Assembly (NCBI GenBank): GCA_965153355.1
Contig: OZ231126.1
Coordinates: 20,894,001 to 20,958,000 of the forward strand
From: Flaccisagitta enflata
Lineage: Eukaryota; Chaetognatha; Sagittoidea; Aphragmophora
Direction of reading: 5' to 3'
DNA: 64,000 nt
The notes beneath the pieces are model-generated. The model was not told the DNA's origin and did not search any database. It saw nothing but the letters and a program-made list of their open reading frames with translations. Of the stretch, positions 24,899-34,756 are shown piece after piece. The position numbers were made by a program, and so were the translations under genes. Position 1 is the first letter of the stretch, and every line of letters begins with the position of its first letter.

Positions 24899-25412
24899 TC
24901 AGTTAACTCTTTGCATGAACATCGAAATTTCGGATGGGTTGTAGCCGCTGTCACGCCATGGTTTCCAGATAGCCAGGTCACTTTCCCATGGAGCCTTTTT
25001 TTTCATTACCAAGTCTCGTTGGCAATTGGCACAGAAGCTGAAGCCGTAATTATGGCTATCAAACCACCACCCACCCCCATAACGAGAGGCCAAATAATTT
25101 TTCCACATCTTTACATCTTTATCCTTGGTATAGAATCCTTTCGAACTTATGGTGGTCTCAACCGGATCATACCTAACATCCCAATTTTCGACTTCGATTC
25201 GTTTACTGACGTGGAATCTAAATCGATCATCTTCCGAATCGATGTGAAAATGAGTGTAAATACCATAAGCCCGGTCACCTCGATGATACGGATCATACCG
25301 CCTAGTTAACGGTCTTCCATGTTTATCAAGATCATACGTGAAGGCAACCTTTAACAGCCAAAGTCCATTTTTGGTGTAATCGTGCATCTTCTGTAGTCCA
25401 AACCAAAATTCA
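24899..25412 (-). CDS. Fibrinogen-related domain, C-terminal exon (partial gene)
   Basis: The exon begins after CTTTGTAG at 25412. Its first base T completes a codon with AA from the upstream exon, and it runs to a stop at 24899-24901. It reads EFWFGLQKMHDYTKNGLW, a run of Tyr/Asp/Arg-rich strands, GFYTKDKDVKMWKN, ASRYGGGWWFDSHNYG, FCANC and AIWKPWRDSGY. This order (GEFWLG, K-S/T-K-D-x-D, YGGGWW, W-x-x-W) is that of the C-terminal half of a fibrinogen C domain. Such domains in secreted invertebrate proteins bind glycans or partners extracellularly. The second canonical cysteine pair (N-C-A before YGGGWW and the C of C-H after it) is absent; FCANC lies nearby instead. The protein ends with the domain (SEISMFMQRVN). 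Confidence 0.85.
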
Positions 25413-25804
25413 CTACAAAGTCAAAGGATGGTTTTGAGACATGAGATATGCATGAAGGTGGTTTGCCAACTCACCACAAAGCGCTCTATGGCTGCTATCG
25501 CACTAAGTCGCAATGTCAATCGGTCTTCACTCCTCAGGCCATGGGTTGAACAGCCTTACATACATAGTCATGCATAGTCCTTGACTGTCTTGCCATGTGT
25601 CCAACCTTGTCATGATACGCATAGTAATTCCCCCAAGTATGTTCTTCCGGACTAATTTTCAGTGCGTCGTAATTCCGTAAAATATCGATATTATCAAACT
25701 ATACTTTGTAACCAACAACGTTCTACGATGACTGGCCTATTACATGATACGATCAGTCATGATCATGACTACATGCACAAATTGCACATGAAACCTACAC
25801 TTAC

Positions 25805-25904
25805 TTTATGCCATCGCCAAATCCATCTTTATAGTCGACCCAAAGCTTATCTTTGAAAGCGTCCTTGTCAAGAAAGTTGTGCTTTTGAATGAGAATCCAG
25901 TCTC
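25805..25904 (-). CDS. Fibrinogen-related domain, upstream exon
   Basis: The acceptor is ATAATCACAG|GA and the donor GGCATAAA|GTAAGT; 100 bases are 2 + 32 codons + 2. Its end (AA) plus T of the next exon gives Asn before EFWFGL. It encodes GDWILIQKHNFLDKD and then LWVDYKDGFGDGI, the counterpart of GGGWTLIQRR...W..YK.GFGD in fibrinogen domains. The N-terminal part of the domain should lie upstream (above 25904). A possible exon ending at 25973 (GACAGTGG|GTGAGA) fits the phase, but its reading lacks the expected cysteine, so I leave the 5' end open. Confidence 0.85.
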
Positions 25905-26795
25905 CTGTGATTATGAATTTCAAGTTTCAATGAGTTAGTAAATTGCGGCATTGAGAATAGAGATCGTCTCACCCACTGTCCTTTTGGCGTGAAACCAGGT
26001 GAAAAGTTGTAGTACAGTAGGTTTTTTTGTAGTTTTTGATAGTTTTAAGGTTACGTCAACTAAAACTAACTGTTATGAAATATTTTCAAGGGCGGTCTTT
26101 GAGAAATATGTAAAAAAAAGAGTAATTTTAGCCTCACTAAAAATTGAGAATTTTTTTACTCATCCAGACCTCTTTTTTGATAGCAAATTCGTGAACTAGA
26201 AGCTATTCCCGTTGATTTGATAGGTCCCACTATATTATTTCAATTTTTAAGCCACCGTTATGATTTCGGCTAAAAGATTGAGAAATTATTTTCCTTTTAG
26301 AAAATATTTAGTGTGACAAATCAAATGAAAGGAAATGTTATCAGGATTACAAATTTATTAAGAAAAAAGAGATTTGGATAACTTTAAAAGATCTATATTC
26401 AAAAGGAGGTTAGAAATTTCTCAAAAGCGCGCTTGACAAGATTTCATGAGTGATAGATGTAGTTGCAACAACCTTCAACCTCAAACGGCAAAAAACTAAC
26501 TGTACTATAACTTTCAACCTGGACTCACAATGAGACCATTGACTGAGAGGCACTTTGGGTATGACGCACTGAAATTTAAGTAAGAGGAATTTACCCAGAG
26601 AACTAAGTTACCATTCATGTTACTATTTTTGCTTAGGTCAATGCTTGTGTTTATTTCTTTGTACTTTAAATTGTAAACTTACATGAGGAAACTCATCTGT
26701 CACCGGCAAAGGACAAAAATGCAAAAAGATTGAAAAATATTCAATTCTGATGAGACTAAAAAGTGAATAAAATAGTGACAATCATTTCAGTAACT

Positions 26796-26944
26796 GCTCA
26801 CTGAAAATTTTAAATTTGCATAAAAAATCCAAATATCATTAAAATAAGAACATAGCGCCCTCAGTTGATCTTTTAGGAATCGCGCTATGTTTTTGTTTTC
26901 TTGATATTTCAATTTTCTATGCAAATTAAAATTTTCAATGAGCC
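26796..26944. mobile_element. Palindromic 149-bp foldback unit
   Basis: The two halves are near-complete inverted copies: CACTGAAAATTTTAAATTTG on the left, its counterpart on the right, meeting at GAACATAGCGC and GCGCTATGTTTTTG around a short loop. Possibly a MITE, or one end of a larger one; the motif GACGCACTGAAA occurs near 26565 and inverted near 27165. Confidence 0.55.
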
Positions 26945-27567
26945 ATGGTCCCTTGACAAAATGAGTTTTTTGTTGAATTTGGCATATTTTTTCAGCTGTT
27001 AAATAAAGGATTGAAATTTAAAACTGGCATATGCAAGTCAATTCATGCAAAATATGGTTGTTGGTAGTTTTATTGAAAATAGTAAAACAAAAATTTTCGT
27101 TAAATTTCATTTTATAAATTTCACGATTTATCTGGCTCGGGTAGCAAATTCTATGGTAATTTTCAGTGCGTCGTATGTCTTTTTATTACATCAAACATTT
27201 CTTTACCTGCAGGCGGTGCGATTGATGGCCCTGGACTCACGGTGTGATGGGTACCACTGCCAGCCGTTAGTGTGGTTAAGAGACTTGGTTCTTCGGTTGG
27301 ACGTGAACATTAGGTTGGTTATTATGGCCTGTAGATATCAGATTCCTTAGCACTTGAAAGAAAATGCTATACTAAGTGTATAAATAAGGTATGTCTTTTA
27401 AAAATGCCCTAAGACTACAGAATCGTTTACCGAATTTAAATCTTGTGAGAGGAATGGAAATGACATGTTTTGTCAAAATGATTGAATCTTTTTAATCATT
27501 AGAAAATCATTCCTCATATTCTAGTTGAGTCACAATGTTGGAAAAAGGTTCATTAAATGGTATTTTT

Positions 27568-27769
27568 AGTCGAGTGCTATGCGACTCTACACCCCAGGCA
27601 GTCGGTTGGTTGGTCAGTTGGTTGGTCAGTCAGTTGGTTGGTTGGTCGGTATTTGGGGCGTTTTTGAGCATTTTGAGCTCTTGGCTCCTGCCCAAATGCT
27701 TCAGTGACCTTCTCCATCACTGAGCCTGCCCACCCGCACACAACTAGGGTAGCCGTGTATCCGGCCTTG
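27568..27769 (-). mobile_element. Hairpin element, module A
   Basis: AGTCGAGTGCTATGCGACTC, (GGTT/GGTC)n tract, CTCCTGCCCA core, GCCGTGTATCCGGCCTTG. Confidence 0.8.
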
Positions 27770-27878
27770 TTTAACTAGAATTTCATCCAAATTGGTAAAA
27801 AGGTTGCTGAGGAAATTGAATTTCTTTATAAAAAAGTAACAAAGCAGAAAAATCTACACCAAAACATCTACAAGATGA

Positions 27879-28176
<298 letters not shown>

Positions 28177-28410
28177 AGTTTGAAAAAAGAAATTTTTCAA
28201 TACAGCATATTTATTGTTTCAGCACATTGCCAATGATTTGAAACCAAACAAGGCTACCCCAGACGCGTGCGGGGTGGCAGGGGCAGTTATAGAGAAACTC
28301 ACTTAGGTATCTAGTCAGGAGCTGTGAGTTTAAGAAGCGCAATAGTCGCAAAAGCGTTAGATGGTCTTGTGCCCTGCCTAAGTAGGTTGTGCTTGTTGAA
28401 GGGGAAGCAG

Positions 28411-28796
28411 GGCAGCGGCGCTGAAGGGATCGATGACCTATGCTTTCACACATGGGGAGTTTTCTCCTTCTCCGTCAGTGTACTCCCCCTCAAATTGCAG
28501 CCTCGAGGCCCGAATCCTAACCTCAAGGCCCAAATCCTATCCTGGAGGCTGAGATATGGCCTGGACGCTGAGATTCTTGCCTGAATGCTGAAATTTAGGC
28601 CTCCATGGTAGTATTTAGGCCTTGAGGCTAGGATTTGGGCCTGAAGGCTGGGATTTGGGTCTCAAAACTGGGATCTACACCTCAAGGCTAGAATTTGGGC
28701 CTCGAGACTAGGATTTTAGGAGGGATATGCTGAAGGAGGACAAAATTCCCCACATGTGTGAAAACATAGGTCATCAACCTCTTCGGGGCCACTGCC
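28411..28796. mobile_element. Inverted-repeat element around a minisatellite, 28.4 kb
   Basis: Left GGCAGCGG...GATGACCTATGCTTTCACAC and right GTGTGAAAACATAGGTCATC...CTGCC are inverted. Between them lie units of about 22 bp (CTGGGATTTGGGCCTCAAGG type) in more than one orientation. No coding frame. Confidence 0.7.
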
Positions 28797-29285
28797 CAAA
28801 AACAGCAAAAAAGTATGAAGTTGCTAAAGCATTGAGCCTCGAGGCTGGGATTTGAGCCTTGAGGCTGAGATTTGAGCCTTGAGGCAGGGACTTGAGCCTT
28901 GAGGCTGGGATTAGAGCACGGAGGACAGGATTTGAGCGTGGAGGCTGGAATTTGAGCATGGAGGCTGGAATTTGAGCCTCAAGGTTAGAATTTGAGCCTT
29001 GAAGCTGGGATTTGAGCCTCGCTACTAAGATTTTAGCCTCAAGGCGGGAATTTGAACTTTGAGACTGGAATTTGAGCCACAAGGCTGGGATTTGAGCCTC
29101 AAGGTTGAGACTTGAGCCTGAATGTTGAGATTTGAGCATTTGAGTCTCAAGGCTAGTATTTCAGCCTCAAGACTGGGATTTTAGACTCAAGACTTGGATT
29201 TGAGCCCAAAAAGGAGTGAACGGAGGAGGAGTAATTTCCATTATGTGTGAAAACGTTGTCATCAGCCCTCTTGGGGTCGCTGCCC
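28797..29285. mobile_element. Second minisatellite block with the same right end
   Basis: About 380 bp of TTTGAGCCTYGAGGCTGGGA-type units, ending GTGTGAAAACGTTGTCATCA then CTGCCCAAAAG, the right end seen at 28796. Both blocks lie within the hairpin element 28249-29356. Confidence 0.7.
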
Positions 29286-29439
29286 AAAAGGAAACTGACC
29301 AAACAACCAACGGACCAACCAACTTACATAGCGGGTTGTAAAGTCATGTAGCAACTAAAAGCTGGTAAGAAAAAAGAAGGGTCAAGATTTGTTCATTCTT
29401 GTAACAGAAGACACTTTTTTCCAAGTCCCTTACAGATAA

Positions 29440-30041
29440 CAGGATGTGCAAAAAATTTGGCAAAATTTTACTAAGAACAATCTAAAACTGCTTTCAAATG
29501 ATTTTTTTAATCAAAATATAGATTTGATATGAGGATTGGACAGTTTCATAAATCCTTTTGCCCACAGGTTGCAAGATTTCATGAATTGAAATCACTGGAG
29601 GGGAGGAAAGGTCCATTTAGAGTGGTCATGGAGAAAAAAATTCTGATGAACAAAATAAAATTGAAACTGACTTTCAAATTGTTTTAGTTGATTTTTTACA
29701 ATTGTTTTAAGCCAATTTTGAGTTAAAATGACTGTATTGCTTCTATGATGATTACCCCTCAATGAATTGACCACTTTAGGGTACTGATTTGGATGTATCA
29801 TTAAGCTTAATGATTGATATCCTCAGCTTTGTTTTACTGGTAAAAAATCTGTGAAATGGGAAAATTTGACCAGAGCATAAGTCATTCCTGTTCTAACCAA
29901 GATTTTTCTTATGGAAAACTGCACATTCTAACATCTACAAAAACTAATTAAGAGGCTACATCCTGAATTTTATGTTACTAGGCCATCAAGAAGAGTGGTT
30001 TTTGTGCCCTAATGTTTTTGCCAAATTTTATGCACACCCTG
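29440..30041. mobile_element. MITE with CAGGRTGTGCAWAAAATTTG ends
   Basis: The left CAGGATGTGCAAAAAATTTG and the reverse complement of the right end (CAGGGTGTGCATAAAATTTG) match over about 30 bp. The flanks are ATAA and TTAA, so a TTAA target with one change is likely. 602 bp, no coding frame recognised. Confidence 0.65.
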
Positions 30042-30258
30042 TTAATGTCTGACCCTAATCTCATTTCAGATGATATCCTAACACTAACACAATGAGGCTT
30101 CACTGCCCCTGTCCATAGGCTTGATAGCTGATCTTGTAACCAGCTCGGACTTTGACAATTAAAAACTGTTGGAACTTGGGGGTTATCAGATGTCAGGAAA
30201 GAAGCCGCTCCTTTAACCCTATGTGACAGCGCCATCCAAGATGGGAATTCGAATTTTT

Positions 30259-30393
30259 AGTGGCGGACACGCGACTCTACACCTCTTCAAGTCGGTTGGT
30301 TGGTCCGTCCGTCCGTTACATTTCTGAATTGCGAGCGGTTTTTGCATTACTGCTCCTGCCCAACCGTCCGCGACTGGATTGCATCTGGCCTTG
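30259..30393 (-). mobile_element. Hairpin element, 5' module A
   Basis: AGTGGCGGACACGCGACTC, GGTC/CCGT tract, TGCCCAACCGTCCGCGACTG core, decayed CATCTGGCCTTG end. Confidence 0.8.
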
Positions 30394-30421
30394 TTAATTG
30401 TTTCAATGAACTGTTATAATT

Positions 30422-30558
<137 letters not shown>

Positions 30559-30930
30559 TGTGTGTGAGTGTTCATTGTTCTGAAACAAAAATTATTTAAG
30601 CTGAAAACAAGCATCAACTTTGAGAAAGTGCTGCTCCTAAACAAATAAAGCTCTGTCAGCCAGATTGGTTTCATTTTAAAAAGTAGTTTAAAATCTTTAA
30701 AATATGATCAATCTGGGGTTTGTGGCTTTATTTGTTTAGGAGCAGTCTTCCTCCAAAATGGATTATTATTTTCTGGTTCATTTCAATGATGGTAAAATAT
30801 GATGAAAGCAGCAGTGACAAAATTTCCATTTCGGCAAACCTTTGATCACCAGGGGGTCATTTTTGAAAATTCCTACTGTATTTTTACACTTATAGTAACA
30901 TTTCCTTGAAAGTGCTAATGAGTTTGACGA

Positions 30931-31139
30931 CTAGGTAAGGCGTAACAACCAAACTAGTGAACATTGCAGATTGATCCGGTTCTCCAATTCCTCCATTCGT
31001 TCTTCCATCTTTTGCTTTGAATCATTTAAACGACTTTCTAACTGAACGAAACGTCGTTGAATCTTCTGAAGGTGGACTGAAGTTAGGCGTTCCGAGTTGT
31101 TCTGCCGACGTTCCATCACGTCGAATTTCTCCTCCAACC
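30931..31139 (-). CDS. Secreted coiled-coil protein, last exon
   Basis: The acceptor is CCTATTCCAG|GG; GG joins the leftover G (phase 1) and the frame continues to a TAG at 30933-30931. Joined to exons 1-3 the coding length is 507 bases, exactly 169 codons (168 aa plus stop). Residues 101-153 have heptad-like spacing (LEEKFDVMERRQ, IQRRFVQLESRLND, MEERMEELENRI), a likely parallel coiled coil for oligomerisation, with sequons at NNS and NDS. The last residues (CSLVWLLRLT) are hydrophobic. If the stop is bypassed by an unseen donor, the transcript could run on to the fibrinogen-related exons about 5 kb downstream on the same strand. Confidence 0.75.
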
Positions 31140-31239
31140 CTGGAATAGGTACAAGTTATTTCAGTGATGCTAATCTTTAAGATACACCTACACAGCACGA
31201 CAACTGCAGCTGTGTCTATTTAAGATGCCATCAGTCCCT

Positions 31240-31731
31240 CACTATGGATCTTAGGAACCGCCAGGACGTTTTTTGGATCACTCCAAGTTTCTCTTCAGTT
31301 TGGCTCAGTCCACTTGTCCACGAATCAAGACCCAACCATCAAAAAATATTTCATCTGGCACTTTTTGAAAAAAATCGCTTTTTGTAAAAAATGTGTTGCA
31401 TATGCAACACATGTACGTCGCATATATAACACATGTATGTTGCGTATGCAACGCATGTACGTTGCGTATGCAACATATGTACATTGCATATGCAACGTAC
31501 GTTGCATATACAATGTACATGTGTTGCACATGCAATGTACATGTGTTGCATTTGCAACGTACGTTGCATATGCAACACATTTTTTACAAAAAACGATTTT
31601 TTTCAAAAAATGCCAGATGAAATATTTTTTGATGGTTGGGTCTTGATTTGTGGACAAGTGGACTGTGCCAAACTGAAGAGAAACTTGGAGTGATCCAAAA
31701 AACGTCCTCGCGGTTCTTAAGATCCATAGTG
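31240..31731. mobile_element. Foldback MITE with palindromic 22-bp array, copy 2
   Basis: Same family as the copy at 23290: CACTATGGATC ends, long inverted arms, and a core of TTGCATATGCAACACATGTA-type repeats. It is flanked by CCCT on both sides (31236-31239 and 31732-31735). It lies in the last intron of the coiled-coil gene. Confidence 0.85.
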
Positions 31732-31733
31732 CC

Positions 31734-32065
31734 CTAGTAGGGCGGTTACTTGAAGGGTGAATTTGGCTCAAAATTTAAAATTCCTCCGCCATCTAACCAT
31801 ACATGCTATGCGATATTTGGGCAGTAAATCAGACAAGCAGAGATCGGTATTTGATTAAGAAACCCGCACGGCAACACAATGGTAAAGTATATGAAAGCAA
31901 TTTTACGGCCATTGAAACTCTATAGTGTTGCCGTGTGGGTTTTCTTTCCAGATACAAATCTCCACTTGCCTCATTTCCATTCTAAATACGACTTAGAGTG
32001 TATGGTTAGTTGGCTGAGGCGTTCTAAAATTTGACCACATTTGACCCTCTAGGTAGCCTCCCTAG
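31734..32065. mobile_element. Foldback MITE in intron, copy A
   Basis: Left end CTAGTAGGGCGGTTAC and right end GTAGCCTCCCTAG are imperfect inverted copies. Inner inverted segments (AAACCCGCACGGCAACAC and GTGTTGCCGTGTGGGTTTT) make a second stem. No coding frame. It abuts the CACTATGG MITE, and the exact duplication is unclear. Confidence 0.65.
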
Positions 32066-32380
32066 TAGGGTGGTCCCGAATTGGGGCAAATTTCATATAT
32101 TGATATACTTGAGCCCTTTGCACAAATGTCCAATAAAAGAAGGATTTCTCACAAGCTGGGGTATGAAATCAAACAAGAAACCTTGTCGGCAAAACTATGG
32201 GGTTGCTATGGGGATTTTTTTATTGCCATAGGAAGCCTATAGTTTTGCCGCCATCGTTTAATATTCAAATTCAGACCTCTACTTGTGGGAAAACCTTCTT
32301 TTTTGGTACATTTATGCAAAAAACTAGAGTATATCATTTTTTGAAATTTGACCCTATTTCGTGACCACCCTACTCCCTAG
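32062..32380. mobile_element. Foldback MITE in intron, copy B
   Basis: Left CTAGTAGGGTGGTCCCGAA and right reverse complement CTAGGGAGTAGGGTGGTCA-type ends; inner stem GGCAAAACTATGGG with CCTATAGTTTTGCC. It is related to the preceding copy and stops about 10 bp from the exon-3 donor (32391). Confidence 0.65.
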
Positions 32381-32390
32381 TCCCTAGTAC

Positions 32391-32564
32391 CTTGCATGAG
32401 TAAATCGGTGGCATTAAAGCGATAATCGACGAGTCTCGTAAATTCCGCGAACTTTGTTTCGAAGTGCCGCGTCCATTTGGTCAAATCCACTTGCACTGGG
32501 TAAATGTTGGCTTGAAACGTAGCTGAGTCGACGTCACGAACAACACGGCCAGTCGAAATCCCAT
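32391..32564 (-). CDS. Secreted coiled-coil protein, exon 3
   Basis: The acceptor is TTCCCAATTTCAG|AT and the donor ATGCAAG|GTACTA; the 174 bases are 2 + 57 codons + 1, matching both neighbours. It encodes residues 42-99 (DGISTGRVVRD to TDLLMQ). The second half is amphipathic (WTRHFETKFAEFTRLVDY) and carries an N-A-T glycosylation sequon at N92, as expected for a secreted protein. The donor lies only about 10 bp from the end of a MITE inserted in the next intron. I do not recognise a named domain in this exon. Confidence 0.8.
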
Positions 32565-32644
32565 CTGAAATTGGGAATGATAAGGTTGATGAATGATGAT
32601 ATAGTGAATCGATCAATAAATGACACGGAATGAATAACTTCTCA

Positions 32645-32752
32645 ATAAGTTAATGAATGAATGAATGAACGAATGAGTGAATAACTGAATGAATGAATGA
32701 ATGAATGAATGAATGAATGAATGAATGAATGAATGAATGAATGAATGAATGA
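32645..32752 (+). repeat. (GAAT)n array in intron
   Basis: About 25 ATGA/GAAT units, in the intron between exons 2 and 3 of the coiled-coil gene. Confidence 0.9.
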
Positions 32753-32922
32753 TTTAGATGGATGAATGAGTGACTGAAAAAAGGACGAATGTATGTGTGT
32801 ACATCGTTAAACTTCTTATGCATCACTGTAAACGTCCATAAGTGGACCGTCCGACCGTCGGCCCGCCTAGCAAACGGCGCACCTATTAACTATTGGCCTA
32901 TTTGGCCTTGATTTCAAATTAC

Positions 32923-32996
32923 CTTTCAAGCGACTGTCCGGTAAGGCCTCCTCGTAGACGCAGGGATTTGTTGACGCAATCGGTTCGCAATAAATT
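32923..32996 (-). CDS. Secreted coiled-coil protein, exon 2
   Basis: The acceptor is GCTTATTTCAG|A and the donor GAAAG|GTAATT; the 74 bases are 1 + 24 codons + 1. It encodes IYCEPIASTNPC followed by VYEEALPDSRLK (residues 18-41), a short linker with two cysteines (C20, C29) just after the signal peptide. Cysteines in this position often make interchain disulfides in secreted oligomers; that role is inferred from position only. The other two frames of this stretch give no sensible junctions. Confidence 0.75.
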
Positions 32997-33327
32997 CTGA
33001 AATAAGCAAAAACCGCTGAATGGAATCAATCAAATCTCGCAATTGGCGCCCGGTCAATGAAATTGTAATGAGACGTGTCCTTACACGACAATTCCGCCAT
33101 GTATTTCGCACCTCACTGGAAACACTGTCTGCTACACCTTTAGACAGTTTAACTGCCGGAGGCGCGATCAATTGACGCGGTCTGACCTCATGCAACTAGC
33201 ACTTGTTGTGGACATCTAGTCTTGATTTAACTTCGATACCAATAATCAGAAAAACACGAGACAACAAAACAGCGAAAGAGCGAAACAACCAAAACAGCAG
33301 CCCTAACCGCGCCAGCCAGGATTCTAC

Positions 33328-33377
33328 CTCAGGTCGTAAGTATTCACGAGGAGGAAAAACACTATAAATATTATCAT
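33328..33377 (-). CDS. Secreted coiled-coil protein, exon 1 (signal peptide)
   Basis: The ATG is at 33377. It encodes 16 residues plus two bases: M-I-I-F-I-V-F-F-L-L-V-N-T-Y-D-L, a short hydrophobic signal-peptide-like start. The donor is CTGAG|GTAGAA, phase 2. This matches the exon at 32996-32923, which needs two incoming bases, so AG+A encodes Arg17. A diverged duplicate of the whole exon lies at 34055-33863 and shares start codon, length and donor position, which supports the assignment. The true transcription start is not visible. A 27-base extra exon (33111-33085, ending TCGT|GTAAGG) could be spliced between exons 1 and 2 in frame, but its acceptor is weak. Confidence 0.7.
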
Positions 33378-33645
33378 GTCGATAAACAAGCTAACTATTT
33401 TCGTAGGCTAAGAAAAAAATAAAACTAAACGTAAATCGGTAAGAGCTTCCCCTAGGTTGTCACAGTTTTAAACTCTTTGTTTGTTTTTGTTATTACGTTG
33501 TCATAGCAACTATACTTATGTTGCATTTCATTTCAACATGTGGGCAAAGATGAAAGAATAGGGATGGATAGACCGGGCCAACAGTAGTTACACAATATCC
33601 AAATTTTATTTACTTTGACCTTAAACGACCTGAGCTAGTTACCGG
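33333..33645 (+). repeat. Tandem duplication, copy 1 (intact exon 1)
   Basis: Shares ACCTCAGGTCG, ATCATGTCGAT, GTAAATCGGTA, GGTTGTCACAGTTTT and CTTTGTTTGTTTTTGTT in order with about 33863-34310. Diverged, so not recent. Confidence 0.75.
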
Positions 33646-33862
33646 GAACGAAAATCTGAATGGGTTTGAATCCTGCCTAAAATACCCAATAAAACTGTGA
33701 GCCGCAGAGATCCCTAGCATCACATACAAAAATCTCTGGATTTACTTTGATCAACCCCATAGCTACCCTGTAAACAAAATTGCAAGGCTTTACTGCCCTC
33801 GCTTCTGACCCACTGGCATTGACCAATGTTACTATCAAAAATGGTCTAAGCGATTATCTTAC

Positions 33863-34055
33863 CTCAGGTCGCTAGTAAAAACGAGGAAGAACAAGGCCGG
33901 ATACACGGCCACCAGTTGCGGACGGGTGGGCAGGGGCGGAAATGCGCGTTTTACCATTTTTCAACTCGAGCGTGACCGACGGACCGACCGACGGACGGAC
34001 AAAGCCTCTTATAGAGTTGCGTGTCCGCAACTAAAAACACTGTGAATATTCTCAT
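33863..34055 (-). pseudogene. Duplicate signal-peptide exon broken by a hairpin element
   Basis: The ATG at 34055 begins M-R-I-F-T-V-F, and the exon ends GACCTGAG|GTAAGA at 33863, like the intact exon at 33377-33328. The span is 193 bases. It contains hairpin element 33892-34032 (141 bp) and one extra AA pair; removing these 143 leaves exactly 50 bases, the length of the intact exon, in the same frame. The insert length is not a multiple of three, so the frame is lost. The exon lies within a larger tandem duplication (about 33333-33645 against 33863-34310). No further exons of this second copy are visible upstream. Confidence 0.8.
33892..34032 (+). mobile_element. Hairpin element, exactly delimited copy
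   Basis: Reads CAAGGCCGGATACACGGCC to GTGTCCGCAACT, flanked by AA and AAAAA. The 5' hairpin is GGCCG-GATACA-CGGCC and the 3' hairpin GTTGCG-TGTC-CGCAAC. Between them are GCGGACGGGTGGGCAGGGGC, an (ACCG/ACGG)n tract and GCCTCTTATAGAG. The insertion lies in the duplicated signal-peptide exon, which fixes its length at 141 bp with a 2-bp duplication. No open frame of note; no terminal inverted repeat. Confidence 0.9.
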
Positions 34056-34449
34056 GTCGATGAACCAGTCGAAATTGATTAGTTCTCTGAGGAAAAAAAA
34101 ATCGATAAGAGGAGGTAAATCGGTAGAAGGTTGTCACAGTTTTCTGCTCTTTGTTTGTTTTTGTTGTTACGGTATCATAGGAACGAAACTAGTGTTGCGT
34201 ACATTTCCACGCGCGGGCATAGCTAAAAGAATGCCAAAGGATTCGATAGGCCAACAATTGCCTCATAATTTCCGAATTTCAATTTTTTCGACGAAACGCG
34301 ACCTGAGCAACAACCAAGAAACGGACACACTGACAAATGCAATATCATTTAGCAGCAAAAATGATGAACTATCTATTTTCTGATTTGAATGAGCTCTTCG
34401 CGCGTTGCATCGAACAAAGAGCAAAATTCCCTGCGACTTCAGGAAACAA

Positions 34450-34589
34450 CAAGGCCGAATACACGGCAGTCCAGTCGCGGACGGTTGGGCAGGAGCTGTA
34501 ATGCGAAAACTGATCGGAATTCAGAAATGTGACCGACCGACAGACGGACGGGCCGACACGGCAAGGTGTATAGTCACGTGTCCGCCGCT
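34450..34589 (+). mobile_element. Hairpin element, 5' module A
   Basis: CAAGGCCGAATACACGGC start, TCGCGGACGGTTGGGCAGGA core, CGAC/GGAC tract, and a decayed 3' hairpin (GTCACGTGTCCGCCGCTG). Confidence 0.8.
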
Positions 34590-34662
34590 GAAAATCAAAT
34601 AAGAATTGCAAAAACAAACAAGAATTGCAACGGAAGCGACTTCGTTTCTACGCTTTCTGTCG

Positions 34663-34682
34663 ATCTGTCTGTCTGTCGGTCG

Positions 34683-34756
<74 letters not shown>

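Larger units (their letters stand above)
28249..29356 (+). mobile_element. Long hairpin element carrying minisatellite blocks
   Basis: CAAGGCTACCCCAGACGCG start and GGGTGGCAGGGGCAG core at the left; CGGACCAACC tract and GTAAAGTCATGTAGCAACT at the right. The interior is two inverted-repeat/minisatellite blocks, probably later insertions. Confidence 0.55.

Noticed and set aside
29978-30235. 85-codon minus-strand frame that reads like protein
   Set aside because: Overlaps the right arm of the MITE 29440-30041 and has no partner exon.
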